A stretch of 64,000 nucleotides of DNA from Stachybotrys elegans (GCA_020746835.1 JAGPNK010000004.1:186001-250000); one strand, 5' to 3'. Positions 34,870-46,605 are shown, numbered from the stretch's first letter. A program made the numbers and translations. The notes: a model not told the origin generated them from the sequence alone.

Positions 34870-36718
34870 GACTAACATGCCGCTATCACTATGTATTCTC
34901 GAGGTATCTACACGTTCGTGCGCCTAAGCAACTGAGAGTGAATATGTTTACTACCCTTGGAGATTGATGTTAGTGAGGGTGCACTCAAGAATTCCAATGT
35001 TCCAATCTCGGCGTCAAGCTTCTTTCTTACCATGTCTTGACCATGTATGGCTACCCGCCAGTCGATCTCTTTAATCGAAAGGGTTCTCATTAGCTCAAGA
35101 GAATGGCCCTGCAGCATCTATCGGTGAAAAGCTTTCGACTGTCACACGAATTAACCCAGAACATTCAGCCGGGCTGGATAACTTCAATTCCTCTACTCCA
35201 GAAGATGCAGCAGCGTTGTCTCGAATGCTACCGATGACAGTAGGTCGGGGCTTGAGACATAGACCTAGGCGAAGCCATTGCCGACGAGTATTAATTAATA
35301 TTCGGACTGCACGACTGGGTAAAGGCACAGTAACAAGGAATAAAACTGATATTGGGATTGTATGCCATGATAGTTCAGCGAAGGTCAGGGTTATAGGTCA
35401 GGATCCAGGCTGGCGGTAGAGGTCGTCGTCGGAGTGTGGGCGAAGGACATCATAGCTAGCTACGAAGGTCAGGATCGCGACCACCGGAAACCAAGGCTAC
35501 CCATGGGTTCTCACAGGCCGTCTATCATACAGTCCCGATATCCATATAACCCCTGTTGCTGTCTCTCTAACCAAAATTCAGTTACAATATCATTAATCCT
35601 CCCGTTTCCTGGACCGAACATCAGCTATGGCCGTGCTGCAAGTGCCCATTCAACGCGCGCCTTTGTCCACGCGGCTGATCAAGATGACGAATGACATGTT
35701 GAAATGTCTGTTGAAATGTCCTCGCTTCCATGGGGGCAAGGGGCTAGCTTGGTGACGGTGATTCAGACTGAACTTACCATATGACTTGGTCTGAGACAGA
35801 AAGGGGGGCAGAGGCCAATTATTGGCCGGATCGAGAGGTGTGATGAGAGATGGAACAGGGATTGCCGGAGTCGTCACCCTTGATGCTAACCCGCATGACT
35901 AAGTAGTCAGAGATGCACTCTCGAGTTCAGCTTACGCGAATACGCTCTGCGATCTGTAGCTCAGCCACCACATGTCCATGTAAGGGGGCCAAGTCGAAGG
36001 TCCTAATCCCAAAAGTTCCTTGACCTGTCATCACACACCTATATGGGAAGACAGCCAGGTCACTGGATGGAGTCATCTGGCCTCAGTAATGGTCTATCCA
36101 GGGCTACAACTACTACCAGATGTCCCTGGCCATTCAGCTTTGAGCTGGACAGATCCCAATAGATAGACTGGTAGCCGCCCAATCCGGAATCATGCATACA
36201 CATCACAAGCCGAACAGGCATACTGGGGCCTAGGCCACAAGCGATAAAACGTACCAAATCAAGTAGTTGGTCTTGCGGGGATTAATACACTATCGAGGTA
36301 GAAAGGCACACCGAATAAGTATAGGTTCGGGCCAAGCTGCCGGGGCGTCACCTAACCTCACGGGGTGGCGTTTTATTGACATCGAATTAGAGCTGAGCTG
36401 AGACTTCATTGGGGATTCCAGCTTATCACCAAGGCGCACGACATTCCAGATTGGCCCGAGAAATGCATGCTCTGCTTCATCGGGAAAAGCTCAAAACCAA
36501 CTTGCGGTTTAGGGGAGAAATTCACACTGGATTTTATATCCTTTGTTGTGGCTGTATCCGATCCTACCAGTTATAAAAGTCGACCGTCGCATGTAACCTC
36601 CAACACATCTCTACAATCATTCAAAGTCGGCAGCTCTTATTATTATCACCATATCTTGCATGTATCGAAACTCTATGAAATATTCTGTCCCAAAGCTGCC
36701 CAACTTTCCACCTATCTC
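34870..36718. other. 1.85 kb intergenic region
   Basis: No recognisable gene. Frames present are short and without family resemblance. A TATAAAAG at 36572-36579 sits 140 bases before the next start. Confidence 0.4.
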
Positions 36719-37306
36719 ATGAACGGCATTACCCCGGACAGGCCAGAAGCCATTAAAAGGGCCGTGATAAAATGGTTGCAGGAGAACGGCCCGAAAATCA
36801 TTGGCATTATTCGACTGGATTATGGCTTGGAACCATGGTTACAAGCTGACCTGGGATACTATCTCGCAGAAGAATTCAACGGTGATTATGATCGAAATAT
36901 CCTTCACGTTTTGCGGCACTGGAATTCGAACCTGAACTAATTCTACATAACATCTAGAAGCTCTAGTGGGAAGAGAGCGTTTTTCCTATGGGGACGTGCG
37001 GCGTGTTGATTTGGCCATCTATGGTGGCCAACATCACGACCGCGCATGGCACTATTTGAGTTCAAGTGCAAATCAGCTAATCAGGACATGCCCTCATTCA
37101 TGAAGGGCCTATTGGAAGATTATGACAAGTTGGAGGATATTATAATTGACAAGGGTTACGCCAGGGCCTGGGCTATGGGGTTCTGGAAGGATGACGGTTC
37201 AGGCAAACCCAAGGGCCTTGCAGGTTGGCATTTCGAAGAGAAGATGGGCGGTATCAACGTGCTATATAGGGACCAGTATAAGCCCAAGATCCCTAGCAAA
37301 ATCTAG
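36719..37306 (+). pseudogene. Broken small gene with nuclease-like motif
   Basis: The first part starts at an ATG (36719), gives 73 residues (AIKRAVIKWLQENGPKIIG, DYGLEPWLQADLGYYLAEEF) and stops at 36940. Coding sense resumes after about 30 nt in a second frame (ERFSYGDVRRVDLAIYGG) and shifts near 37035 to a third frame (ALFEFKCKSANQDMPSF) that runs to a stop at 37306. Together they read like one protein of about 190 residues of a fungal hypothetical family whose RVDLAIY...FEFKCKS core resembles a PD-(D/E)xK nuclease site (Asp, then Glu-x-Lys). The first break could be an intron that I failed to place; the second is too tight for an intron and looks like a real indel. No function assigned. 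Confidence 0.5.
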
Positions 37307-37581
37307 TTTAGCTTCCCGTTATTGCGATACTCGTTTGTTTGACTAATAAGCGGGCTAAGATTGAGCAAATGGCCCTGTGGTATCTATGGAGATATCCCCT
37401 AGCTAATGGCAAGTCCCTGGGGGAGCCCCATAATCTGATAAGCCAACTGGCGGAGCGCTTGTCCAACCTCTTCATAAGGGCAGCCTTGCTGCCAGGATTG
37501 AAGTGCTTTCTGTCGACAACCCTCTTGTGTCCAAAGAAGCCAACTGTCACCAGGGTCTTGCTATTTCACGGGGAAAAAAAA

Positions 37582-39039
37582 ATGACTCGATCACTTCTGT
37601 TCACGACACCGGCTGTAGTGGCGTGCGTTGAGTCACTGGTAGAGGCCCGATGCCATGTCACCACTCAAGGCAGCAGCCAAGACTTGCTGCTCAAGGGCGC
37701 CATACTCACTAGTCAAGGCGTTCGCAGCCACTCAAGCCTCCTCTTGAGCTCTGGAATAATTTCTTGCGTCGATCAGAGTTGCGAGGCAGAGCCGGAGGCC
37801 GCCAACGCTACCGTCATCGAATGTCTCAACTCGGTCATCTCACCTGGCTTTATCAACACTCACGAGCATATCGATTATTCGACAGTAGAGCCGCTTGCAG
37901 ACATTGGAGAGCGTGTCAACCACCGACATGACTGGCGCGTCGGCGCCCGTGGCAACACCATGCGTCCGGCTCCCGTCAATGGCACCAGCCTTGACGCAAG
38001 TATTTGGGGCGAGCTGCGTCATCTCTTTTCCGGAACTACCTCCATCGTCGGAGGCTTTATGGCACCTGGCTTGGTGCGCAATCTCGACTATGTCGAGGGG
38101 CTGCAGGATGGGCTTGTGGCACCGGCGAGTTACTGGACTGTGTTTCCTTTGGATGACCGATCAGGTATATTGAGAAACGGCGATTGCGACTACGGCGCCC
38201 AAGCCATGACAAGACAGACAGTGTCCAAGTTCAACCGCTTCATCGCCCACGTTGGAGAGGGTGTAGATGCCGAGGCTGCGAATGAGTTCTCGTGCATCTC
38301 CAGCATGACCTATGACACCGAGCCAGCACCTCAAGGAGGTGGTTTAAGCACAGACTACATCGCTCCCAACTTGGCCATTGTTCACGGTCTCGGCCTCACC
38401 AACGATGACTTTGACATGGTAGCTGCCCGAGGCGCCAAGGTCGTTTGGTCTCCACGTAGCAACGTCTTCCTCTACGGCAAGACCCTCAACGTCACGTATC
38501 TTCTCGCGGCCGGCATCACTGTCGCTCTCGGAACCGACTGGCTGCCCTCAGGGTCCGCGACCATGAGCCGAGAGGCCGTGTGCGGCCTCGAGGTTATGCA
38601 GGAGAGCTATGGTGCGACGCTGGACCCCAAGACGGTCTGGGAAATGATGACTATCAATGCGGCCAAGGTTGCTGGCTTCGAGGACCGCATCAGGTCGCTG
38701 GAGAAGGGAAAGCTGGCTGACATTGTTGTCGTTGGGGGGTGTTCCAACTCGTCAGCTTCTTACGGCGAATCAGCCCCCTATGCTAAGGCCATCCTCTCAC
38801 CATCCGAAAACATTGAGCTTGTTATTCGCGGTGGCAAGATTGTCTTAGCCAGTAATACCATGAAGGAGGCTGCTGAAGGTTGCGAGAAGGTGCTCTTTGG
38901 TGAGGTGCCAAAGTTTGCTTGCGTCGCCGAGGAGCTTGGAACTTCGTTTGCTCAATTTGAAGCCTCGCTGGGCGGTGCGTATCCAGCTATTCTGCCTGGG
39001 ATTCCACCAAAGGAACCTACTTGCAAGCCGACAAGGTAG
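37582..39039 (+). CDS. Amidohydrolase-family protein, probably secreted
   Basis: Single exon, 485 residues from the ATG at 37582; the frame is open further upstream but the sequence there is not protein-like. Metal ligands of the amidohydrolase superfamily are visible: HEH in GFINTHEHIDYS, His in FIAHVGEG, His in LAIVHGLGL, Asp in VALGTDWLPSG. This set (HxH, His, His, Asp) fits the AtzA/TrzN-like deaminase or chlorohydrolase group with one metal. C-terminal INAAKVAGFEDRIRSLEKGK...DIVVVGG and ELVIRGGKIV are the family's composite-domain strands. The N-terminus MTRSLLFTTPAVVACVESLVEA and several N-x-T sites suggest export. Substrate unknown; an amide, urea or cyclic nitrogen compound would be typical. 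It converges with the short-chain dehydrogenase gene. Confidence 0.9.
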   Translation: MTRSLLFTTPAVVACVESLVEARCHVTTQGSSQDLLLKGAILTSQGVRSHSSLLLSSGIISCVDQSCEAEPEAANATVIECLNSVISPGFINTHEHIDYSTVEPLADIGERVNHRHDWRVGARGNTMRPAPVNGTSLDASIWGELRHLFSGTTSIVGGFMAPGLVRNLDYVEGLQDGLVAPASYWTVFPLDDRSGILRNGDCDYGAQAMTRQTVSKFNRFIAHVGEGVDAEAANEFSCISSMTYDTEPAPQGGGLSTDYIAPNLAIVHGLGLTNDDFDMVAARGAKVVWSPRSNVFLYGKTLNVTYLLAAGITVALGTDWLPSGSATMSREAVCGLEVMQESYGATLDPKTVWEMMTINAAKVAGFEDRIRSLEKGKLADIVVVGGCSNSSASYGESAPYAKAILSPSENIELVIRGGKIVLASNTMKEAAEGCEKVLFGEVPKFACVAEELGTSFAQFEASLGGAYPAILPGIPPKEPTCKPTR

Positions 39040-39267
39040 ATATAAGCAGTGAAGTCAGAATTCGTGACAAATACAATATTCTAAAACACCCTCGCGCTTT
39101 GTTTGCCGTTACCCTCACTCTTATTCCCTTCACTTGTTCTTGCATTCAATGCGATGAGTTCTTTGTCCGATGGCTGGTTGAGTTTGACAACGAGATACGG
39201 TATGTGACAGTGCTTTGTATGATCAAGTGAACGCAGGAATCTGTAGTTACTGCTCCAGCTCTTGGTA

Positions 39268-40326
39268 TCACTTGCGTAGTCCCTGTGACTGGTCTCTCCA
39301 ACTTAGGAGTGCATCATTTCCTAGCTTGTCCTTGACCAAATGCTCACTGAGTTTCCAAAGCGCTTCGCCCAGCTGAGGATTCGAAGCCTGCGCACTCTCT
39401 TTTCCAGGTGTTCCAGGGTCCGTATAGTACGCCGCATTGATGTTCTTCTCATCGATTTCAGGTGCTGTCAAAGCCCAGAGACTGCTATAAGCGCCCTGTT
39501 CGGGGTCACGCCCCAAGGCCTTCATCGCAAACGAGAGGAGATGCCCCGTAATTCCTGGGTATGCAGCTTTCCACTGATCCTGCATGCCAGTCTTCACCTA
39601 TTTGAATGTCAGTCGTGGAAAGAAGAGTACAGTCCAGTAGCTTACAGTTCCTGGGTGGACAGCAAGGACGCGAATCAAGCTGTCACTTGGTTTGATGACT
39701 TTCTCATGAAGAGTCTTCGTGAGAAGTATCAAAGCCAGCTTGCTTCTTCCGTATCGTTGCGTTGGGCCAAGAGCTTCATTATTGATGTCATCGATCGTAT
39801 TGAATTTAACGTCGGACGGCGCAGCCCGGTGGACTTCGCTGGATAAAGCAACGATACGGGGTGGAGAAGCTCCTGGTATCCGGCTGGTTGCCACAAGCAA
39901 TGGCCAAAGCTGATTTGTCGCGTAATACTGCCCCAGATAGTTGACGCCGAAAATATGCTCAATCCCATCAGCGTCAAGTTCGTATACGTTTGCATTAATG
40001 CCTGCCGAAAGCACCAAGACGTCAAGGCGGTCCAGAGAGTCACGCAGCTCGCTGAAGACAGACCGAACCTGGCCTAGGCTTCCCAAGTCGCATTGCTTCC
40101 ACTCAATGACTGCGTCGGGGGATTCCTCCTTTATTTGGGAGATGGCTGCCTGGCCTTCTTCTGCTTTGCGGTTCACCATGATGGTTCTGCATCCAGCGTG
40201 AGCGAGAGCCCTACTGATCTCATATCCGATTCCGAGAGCGCCACCCGTCACCACTGCAACGCGGCCATGAAGGTTGTCTGGGTGTACTTTCCGAGGTCCT
40301 ATCACTTTGTGAAGTGCTGACTGCAT
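39268..40326 (-). CDS. Short-chain dehydrogenase/reductase
   Basis: Exons 39646-40326 and 39268-39597 (48 nt intron, GTAAGC...AAATAG) give 336 residues. Classical SDR features: cofactor motif VVTGGALGIG near residue 25, LVLSAGINANV, Ser in RIVALSSEVH, and YGRSK as the catalytic YxxxK. After the cofactor motif the strand ends VNRK, with basic residues that favour NADP(H). The C-terminal part (GITGHLLSFAMKALGRDPEQGAY, PEIDEKNINAAYYTDPG) matches retinol-dehydrogenase-like or bifunctional fungal SDRs. Two starts are possible: 40458 adds 44 residues that read like untranslated leader, so 40326 (ACAATGCAG) is chosen. Substrate not predictable. Confidence 0.88.
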
Positions 40327-41047
40327 TGTAGGTTGGGGGAGGTTTTGAGTCAGGAGAATTAGCGTTGCAGTATTTTGAACAAGTGTTGGACAATTTATAC
40401 GAGTCGTTTCGGCTACCAAATCCAATCCAGTCTTAGCCAAATTCAATTTTGTTTGCATTTATGAATATTCATGAGTCCAAGACGTCAGTATGATACACTG
40501 AATGGAAGCCCTCGGAATGACGCAGCCACCGTGACATCATGATAAAAGCTGAATGGAACAGACAAATTATAGCCACAAGATATGTACAATTCAAATATGT
40601 ACTGTGAGTAGTCAGCGATGACGGCAGCCGTATTGGCATTCGTCCGATTAAGTGACCTTGAGGATTTACACATCTTTGGCTGTCCGCCCAAGGACTAAAA
40701 GAAGAGCTTGATAGGTATTCAACAGAGAGTTTTGGTAAAATGATGTCAGCATTCAGTCACAGCTTGATCCAAATGGTGTCATTAGACATCACCATGCATC
40801 CATGACGCTGGGGCAGAGCAGGTTGGCATCTTTGATTCGGTCATTCTGTGCTCTTGACCATTCACCGCCGAGCTCACACTCAATGATTCCACCATGTATG
40901 ACGCCTTCTCGAGCCACGCCGATGTAGACTTTTATAATCGTCGATGTATCATTCGTCGCCTCCCTGGGCTTATTGTGTATATATTGGAGACTCTTCCTCC
41001 ATCACAGGTCTCCGCAACCATTTGACACCAACTAAACTTACCACAAG
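40327..41047. other. Divergent promoter region
   Basis: About 700 bases between the divergent SDR and hemerythrin genes. TATATATT at 40978-40985 lies 70 bases before the hemerythrin ATG. No gene seen. Confidence 0.4.
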
Positions 41048-41762
41048 ATGCTCGCGCTACGTAACATTGCTCTCCGCTCAGCTGTATTGCCCAAAACCCG
41101 CCCACTGTCACACCAACTATCAAAGATTCAGATAGCAGGCATGGCTACTGCACCTACGACCATTTCAGCTGCCATCGTGAAAGATCACTTGGAGTTGGAA
41201 GAATATTACAACGAGATCATCAAAAACCCCGACGACTATGACCATCAGAAGCGTTTCCAAAACCAGTTTGTATGGGAATTGGCAAGACACTCGGTCGGTG
41301 AGGAGTTAGTAGTCTACCCTGCTATGGAAAAATACCTGGGACCACAAGGCAAGGCCATGGCAGAAGATGATCGCAAAGAGCACCATCAAGTAAGTTCTGA
41401 AGACAATATGTGACAGAGTTACTAAGCAGACATAGGTCAAAGAGATGCTCAAGATATTCCAGAACATGTATCCAGAGGACCCGGACTTTATTCCCCAGTT
41501 AAGACTGCTATGGGGTACCTTGTCCCTGCATATCAAAGAAGAGGAAGATCACGACCTGCCTCTACTAGAAGACAAGCTCCGGCTAGATGGGGATGCGGAT
41601 GAGTCTGGGTCCTTGGCCAAATCTTTTGGCAGGACTAAGATGTTTGTTCCCACTCGTAGTCATCCGAGTGCAGGGGAGCATCCGCCCTTTGAGACTGTGA
41701 TGGGCTTGCTGACGGCGCCTTTTGACCGGGTGGCTGATATCTTCAGAAAGTTCCCCAAATAA
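41048..41762 (+). CDS. Hemerythrin HHE domain protein
   Basis: Exons 41048-41389 and 41436-41762 (46 nt intron) give 222 residues. Two HHE repeats form a four-helix diiron site: KDHLELEEYYNE and ELARHSVGEELVVYPAME in the first half, HHQ across the splice junction and LSLHIKEEEDHDLPLLE in the second half. The N-terminus MLALRNIALRSAVLPKTRPLS is basic and amphipathic, a likely mitochondrial presequence; a second Met at residue 32 could yield a cytosolic form. Fungal HHE proteins bind O2, NO or iron and are linked to nitrosative or oxidative stress. Length is typical. It does not depend on its neighbours. Confidence 0.93.
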
Positions 41763-42098
41763 ATGCACAAAGATGGCGGTAGCAGTTGTAATCCTCTCTG
41801 GGTTGTAGGGAAGCCAGAAAGTAATTGGACAGATAAAACACCTATATGAGAAATGTGAGATGGTGGACAGATCTATATTGAATCCCTCCCATTGTCCTAA
41901 TTTGAAGCCTGTAAATCCCTCTCATACATGCGTAGACTCCCATTTGCACGTGGTATCGGCGTACTGAATCCATTCACGGTATCGGATCCGTGCCCGTTGG
42001 TAGAATGCCCATTAACCCCGTTCAAATAATTAGTAAATAAACGTAATTATATATTTACTTAGAGATTGCGCGCTTTATAATCTAAATACTAATATACC
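41763..42098. other. Intergenic, convergent 3' ends
   Basis: About 335 bases between the stops of the hemerythrin and HET genes, AT-rich toward the right. Nothing recognised. Confidence 0.4.
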
Positions 42099-44015
42099 TT
42101 ATATTAAACACAGCTCAGCGCATTTATTAGGATCGAAAGCCTCTCCTAACATCATGCCGTGAATATAGGCGTCCCCTACCAAGGACCAGCTGGACCCATC
42201 AGCAGGACGTAATAAGAGGGGCATAAAACCTCCTTGAACAAGGGCGACTCGATCACCAATCTGAGCTCGTTGACTAGAAGTCACCCCAATGTAGCCCTCA
42301 CGCGTTCTGAAAACTACATGGTTGCTCATGCCCCTCATAACCAGGGAAAAGAGTTCTGGTACAGTGATAGGTTGAGTCGAAAGAACCGGTATTCGGCCGA
42401 AAAGCTTCATCCCTGCCCAAAGTCTAAGAGGTGAACGCCCAAACCAAGAGTTTGCCAGAAACGAGACCCAGGTAGATATCCTGAGAACACTTTTGGTCAC
42501 AGCACGCAATGCGCCTGCAGGCTGCCCTAATGTGTCCCCCATGAGAATAGTCTGTGTGAACGCATCAAGATAGTCTTCGCCTGTATGTATATAAAGGCTG
42601 CCTGGCTTCAATCGCCAAAGCTGGGCTGCTTCATAAAGACCTTTCTCCAACAGCAGGCCTCGCTCATGGAACGACAGGTAGCGATAAGTTGACACGAATT
42701 GGGCGTTGCTGAATAAGTCTGCACAATCGACGATTTCGTCATGGAGAAAACCAGTAAGCTTGAGAACTTTGCCATCGACCGTGTAAACCTTGGGCCATTC
42801 ATCTGCTAGGCACGCATTGTATCTGCTGTGAAGGCCAGACTCGTATTCTTGGTCCAAAGTGACTGCGGCATCCAAGTCGCCCATCTCTGTGTTGTCCCAG
42901 TCTATCACCCAAGACGGTAGGTTGCAGGAATGGTCCGCAGAGCTGTTCAAGGTGTTCCCGTGCGATAAAATGTAAAACTTTGGATGCCTCTCGAGAAACT
43001 TCTCTGTTACCCGTTGGTACAGAGAACAAGTGTCCACACTGTAGTCGGGCGTGATAAACAGCTGCGATGACTGGCCTTCTCCGGCTTTGGCCATACCCAA
43101 TAAACCATAGATTTTGTCTCGAGGATCAGTAGCCTTGGCCGATCTGTTGGCACATAACATCCACGCCATTCCTAGGCCATCTTGACTTTTCTCCTGCTTG
43201 TAGTATACAGATGTCCTGGCCATAGCGTATGCTCTTTGTACAAGACGTGGCTGTTGCGTGTCATCGGATGCCATGCATACTTGGAAAAGTCCCGTCTTGA
43301 AGGAGAAGTAGATAGCCAGGCTGACATCTGACCATTGCAATTTAAGGTTGCCATAATACAGCCAGCTTCGATCATAAGCCAAAGCTACCTCCTGAATGGC
43401 CCAGACACGAGAAAACCATGGTTGCTGCAGGAGCCGCAGGAACGGCGGACATTGGGCGATCAAGTCCTTTCTTTTGGTCATTTTATACTGTAATTCGAAC
43501 CAGACTGTCGAATCAGGGTCGTAAACATCTTCGAGCGTCACATTGAGCTGTTGTGAGTACATGGCCGCCAGGGTAGTCAGTTTCGAGACAAGATCAGCTG
43601 TGGGTGTCATGTCTTCATCTGTGAACCCTAACCAGACCTTAACTTTGTTGGCTTGGCTATAAATTCGGCCCATGAGCGGAACCTGCTCATTCTTCTCTTT
43701 CAGGTCAATCTGATTGATGCATATCGCATCCGCCCACAGTGTCACGACCTTGTCTGGCTCGCGAAAGCGACACAGGGCATCGTGGAGATTCTCGGTTATC
43801 AGAAGTGATTTTCCATTACATGAGATGGTTTTAGAAGCCATCTGTCCCCCCCAGCAGTAGGAAATGGCGTCATAGAGTGGCTGATCGTCGAGAGAAACAT
43901 ATCGCAGCTCACACGACAGTGGTGATTGATCTCGAATAGGTTGAAGATCGATAAGCCGAATGGTACCAGTCTCACTGGACCCGTGCAAAGTAGTATCATA
44001 AGAAAAGACGTCCAT
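42099..44015 (-). CDS. HET domain protein
   Basis: Single exon, 638 residues from the ATG at 44015 (an in-frame TTG lies just upstream). HET blocks: LYDAISYCWGG near 50, TLWADAICINQIDLKEKNEQ near 92 with MGRIYSQANKVKVWLG near 116, and QQPWFSRVWAIQEVAL near 200, then RDKIYGLLGMA near 310. It belongs to the same subclass as the HET gene at 7.3-9.4 kb but shares little outside the motifs and has normal spacing between blocks one and two. The C-terminal part includes DRVALVQGGFMPLLLRP, the GD-x-V-x-LxGx-PxxLR motif seen at the end of many HET proteins. A candidate incompatibility factor. Confidence 0.94.
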   Translation of the reverse strand: MDVFSYDTTLHGSSETGTIRLIDLQPIRDQSPLSCELRYVSLDDQPLYDAISYCWGGQMASKTISCNGKSLLITENLHDALCRFREPDKVVTLWADAICINQIDLKEKNEQVPLMGRIYSQANKVKVWLGFTDEDMTPTADLVSKLTTLAAMYSQQLNVTLEDVYDPDSTVWFELQYKMTKRKDLIAQCPPFLRLLQQPWFSRVWAIQEVALAYDRSWLYYGNLKLQWSDVSLAIYFSFKTGLFQVCMASDDTQQPRLVQRAYAMARTSVYYKQEKSQDGLGMAWMLCANRSAKATDPRDKIYGLLGMAKAGEGQSSQLFITPDYSVDTCSLYQRVTEKFLERHPKFYILSHGNTLNSSADHSCNLPSWVIDWDNTEMGDLDAAVTLDQEYESGLHSRYNACLADEWPKVYTVDGKVLKLTGFLHDEIVDCADLFSNAQFVSTYRYLSFHERGLLLEKGLYEAAQLWRLKPGSLYIHTGEDYLDAFTQTILMGDTLGQPAGALRAVTKSVLRISTWVSFLANSWFGRSPLRLWAGMKLFGRIPVLSTQPITVPELFSLVMRGMSNHVVFRTREGYIGVTSSQRAQIGDRVALVQGGFMPLLLRPADGSSWSLVGDAYIHGMMLGEAFDPNKCAELCLI

Positions 44016-45370
44016 TTGCAAGAATGCAAGGGTCCCTCTCGCTGGCTTTCAAATGCAAAGCAGCTACCAAAGGTAGAGAGATGTCTGGAGGAGGCCCAAA
44101 ATGACTCCAGGGGAAAAATGGAAAGGTCTGTGGGAGACGAAAATTTTTTATGGAACAGCAGAAGTAGACTCAGCTGAGGTAAGCTGATTTGTTGCATAGA
44201 ATTAGGGAGGCTGGATGGCTGTATAGATTGTCATAAACGTTTATTGGACAGGCACCGCTAGCGCAAACAAACCCATGCATAAGTTTGTATTGTACAGTAT
44301 TCGGGAGTAGGCCCTACTAAAAGTATAATTGATAATTAAGTGAAATGAATGAATGACAGTGTGTCTATCTCCTAGCACTACCTGTAGTAGAAAAGATTTA
44401 GATGGGAGTAGACTGGTATATAGATTGGCAAAGTGGTAGATGATACTGATATTATCAGGATCAGTAGAGTTTAATATGAAAATTCAAGTCCATGGAGAAT
44501 AATTGAAAAATTAATGTTCAGTAATAAGCGAAATTGATGTCAAATTCTCATAGAAAGCGATACCATCTTGATAAGTGTGGGCATTTGCTACGTAACAGAA
44601 AGAGCAAATACATGGGTGTCTCTACAATAACCTGGACCTGAACAGTCACGCCAGTCCCCATGCAGATCTGACACAGACAGAGTCACTCCACCCCTCCCAT
44701 CGCCATCCAGTATGAATGACAGGCCTGAGTATGACCACCATTTTAACAATGACCTCCCGGATTGACACACGGTACCGATACCAGTCGCTGGACATTTCTG
44801 GTGATAGAGTCCTGTCCATTGCACATAGGACATCCGGCCTGTCCCGGTGGGCCGCCATACCCACCGCCAGATGTATGGCGGAATCTACACGGAAGCATTG
44901 AGGGCAATTGGCCAATAAACGTGTTAATACCATATGTGTTATTTGTTTGCCACATAATAGGAACACATGGAGCTTACCTGATATCTGCGGTACTGAGTAT
45001 CAGTATGTAGGTTGGCTCTGCAAATATAGAGCAAGACGGGCGTGGTTGCTGGAGGATAATGAGGGCTTTGCCGTGAGTAGATTTCTGGAATTCAAAGTGA
45101 TGAAAGAACTATGAGATATTGAAAGTGGGAAAGCCTTGGTTTTATAGCCAGCCTACGCCGACGTGATGTGATTATCAATCACATATAGTAACGGTATGTT
45201 AGGACCGTGGTGTTGTCACATCTTATAATATCATTTAATCACGTCCAGAACGTCAACGGACAGTTCGGAGTTTACAATCACTTACCATTCTACATCATCA
45301 GTTAGTCACAACTCGGCCCCATGCGATTGTGGCATGTGGCAATGATCTGCACTCCTTGCCTGATCTCTGA
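44016..45370. other. 1.35 kb intergenic region
   Basis: AT-rich between about 44200 and 44600, no recognisable gene. Short frames on both strands overlap one another near 44650-45000, as expected of non-coding sequence. Confidence 0.4.
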
Positions 45371-45790
45371 TTACATTGCTGAATGTTTGCCAACAATTAC
45401 TTCCAAAGAGGTTGCGTAGTTGCAGTTTTCGGCCTGAGATGTCTCTTTGCTATTTTCTTCTTTACCAGCTCCTCTCCCACCTTGACCATTCCCGTTCCTT
45501 TCGTCCTCTGTGTTGGGCTTTGGCTCATTGATAGCTGCAAGACTCAACTCGAGTTCTTGTACTGTTTCATACATATACCCTTCTTCAAGGAGGCATATAC
45601 AGCAGGGACATAAGCGTTCTGCTAAGAGCTTCCAATGCTCATCACAAGCCCTTGTGTGATTTGGATCTTCGCAATGAGCCATCCTATTCGCGCATGGCTT
45701 TTTTACCACCCTCGTGACAGTTTCGTGGTAACGGTTTATACCGGGGCGGCCTTGAAATATCGCCTGGAAATTGTTGGTGGACTCAGTCAT
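45371..45790 (-). CDS. Small hypothetical protein, cysteine-containing
   Basis: Single frame with ATG at 45790, 139 residues. It contains closely spaced Cys (KKPCANRMAHCEDPNH, ACDEHWKLL, CPCCICLLEEG) and a polar, Gly/Glu-rich C-terminal third. The Cys/His pattern could bind zinc, but no family is recognised. No signal peptide. A protein-like minus-strand frame immediately upstream (45807-46046, no ATG) may be another exon of the same gene. Confidence 0.35.
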   Translation of the reverse strand: MTESTNNFQAIFQGRPGINRYHETVTRVVKKPCANRMAHCEDPNHTRACDEHWKLLAERLCPCCICLLEEGYMYETVQELELSLAAINEPKPNTEDERNGNGQGGRGAGKEENSKETSQAENCNYATSLEVIVGKHSAM

Positions 45791-46225
45791 TGTAAATCGG
45801 CACAGCTCAAGCTGGTGTATAGTGCTTCAGCAGTGTTGATGTATGCCGTTCGATCAATCGGATTGTGTGGGTACAGGGGCGTGAGTGTAGACGAAAGACG
45901 TAATGAATTCTAACGAATCGCGGACGATTTTTGATCTGTCGGTAAACGCTAGGTGTGACTGGTTCTTGACCTTCTTCGTCCGACTGTAAGCTGGCGTTGT
46001 TCGGTTGCTCTGGTGCAGGAAATACCAACCTTTTTAAGCACACCAATGCAAATTTTCAAAGTTTGTAAAATTGTATCAGTCACAGGGTAAGGTTTCGAGG
46101 CTTTTTTTACGGGAAGCTACATAATGACTTGTGTACAGTACTTTCTTTGCTCTGATGCGATCATAAACCAGGTTACGCAGAGCGAAAGATTTAGCCTTTT
46201 TAATTTATAGAAATATTCGTTGGCA

Positions 46226-46262
46226 CACTACTTCGTCAGCCTTCGCTCCGTCATCGCAAATT
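46226..46262 (+). pseudogene. Short relic resembling the F-box gene
   Basis: ACTACTTCGTCAGCCTTCGC and the following CTCCGTC match the F-box gene at 48435-48461 with two mismatches over 27 bases. The frame reads LLRQPSLR against LLRQPALR in the F-box protein, then meets a stop. It may be the trace of a paralogue, or chance. Confidence 0.3.
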
Positions 46263-46537
46263 ATAGTTTATCTCTTGGTCATGCGGGTTTGTTGTGCGAT
46301 GGTTCCAGTGATGCTTACATGGAGAGCGGGTGGCTGAATCACGAAGGTAGCAGACACGAGTGCGTCACTCGCCAAAGCCCTCTCGCAGCAGCTCTGATCG
46401 AGTCACCAGGCAGACGCCTTCTCACGCCCGACGCCATGGCGGCATCGTGACGGAAGTTTCCAACCAATTGTGACATCGGCATCGCCGCAGCCACAAGCAT
46501 CAAGCTTTTCCCTATCGAATTTTCTAGCCAAGTGTCA

Positions 46538-46605
46538 TGATTTAATATTGTCTTTATCATCAGAGGGGGCATCCTCAAAGTCAATGGTCTATATCCCCTT
46601 GGGGG
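46538..46605 (+). repeat. Dispersed 68 bp element, copy A
   Basis: Matches copy B without gaps over 68 bases, 55 identical. Its left flank GCCAAGTGTCA is also shared with B. One frame reads EGASSKSMVYIPLG, close to EGASSKSLVYIPLG in copy B. Confidence 0.65.

Noticed and set aside
40327..40458. Upstream ATG for the short-chain dehydrogenase
   Set aside because: The extra 44 residues look like untranslated leader and would sit in front of the usual family N-terminus.
45807..46046. Minus-strand frame of 79 codons upstream of the small Cys protein
   Set aside because: No ATG and no clear splice to the downstream frame, so it is mentioned only as a possible exon.
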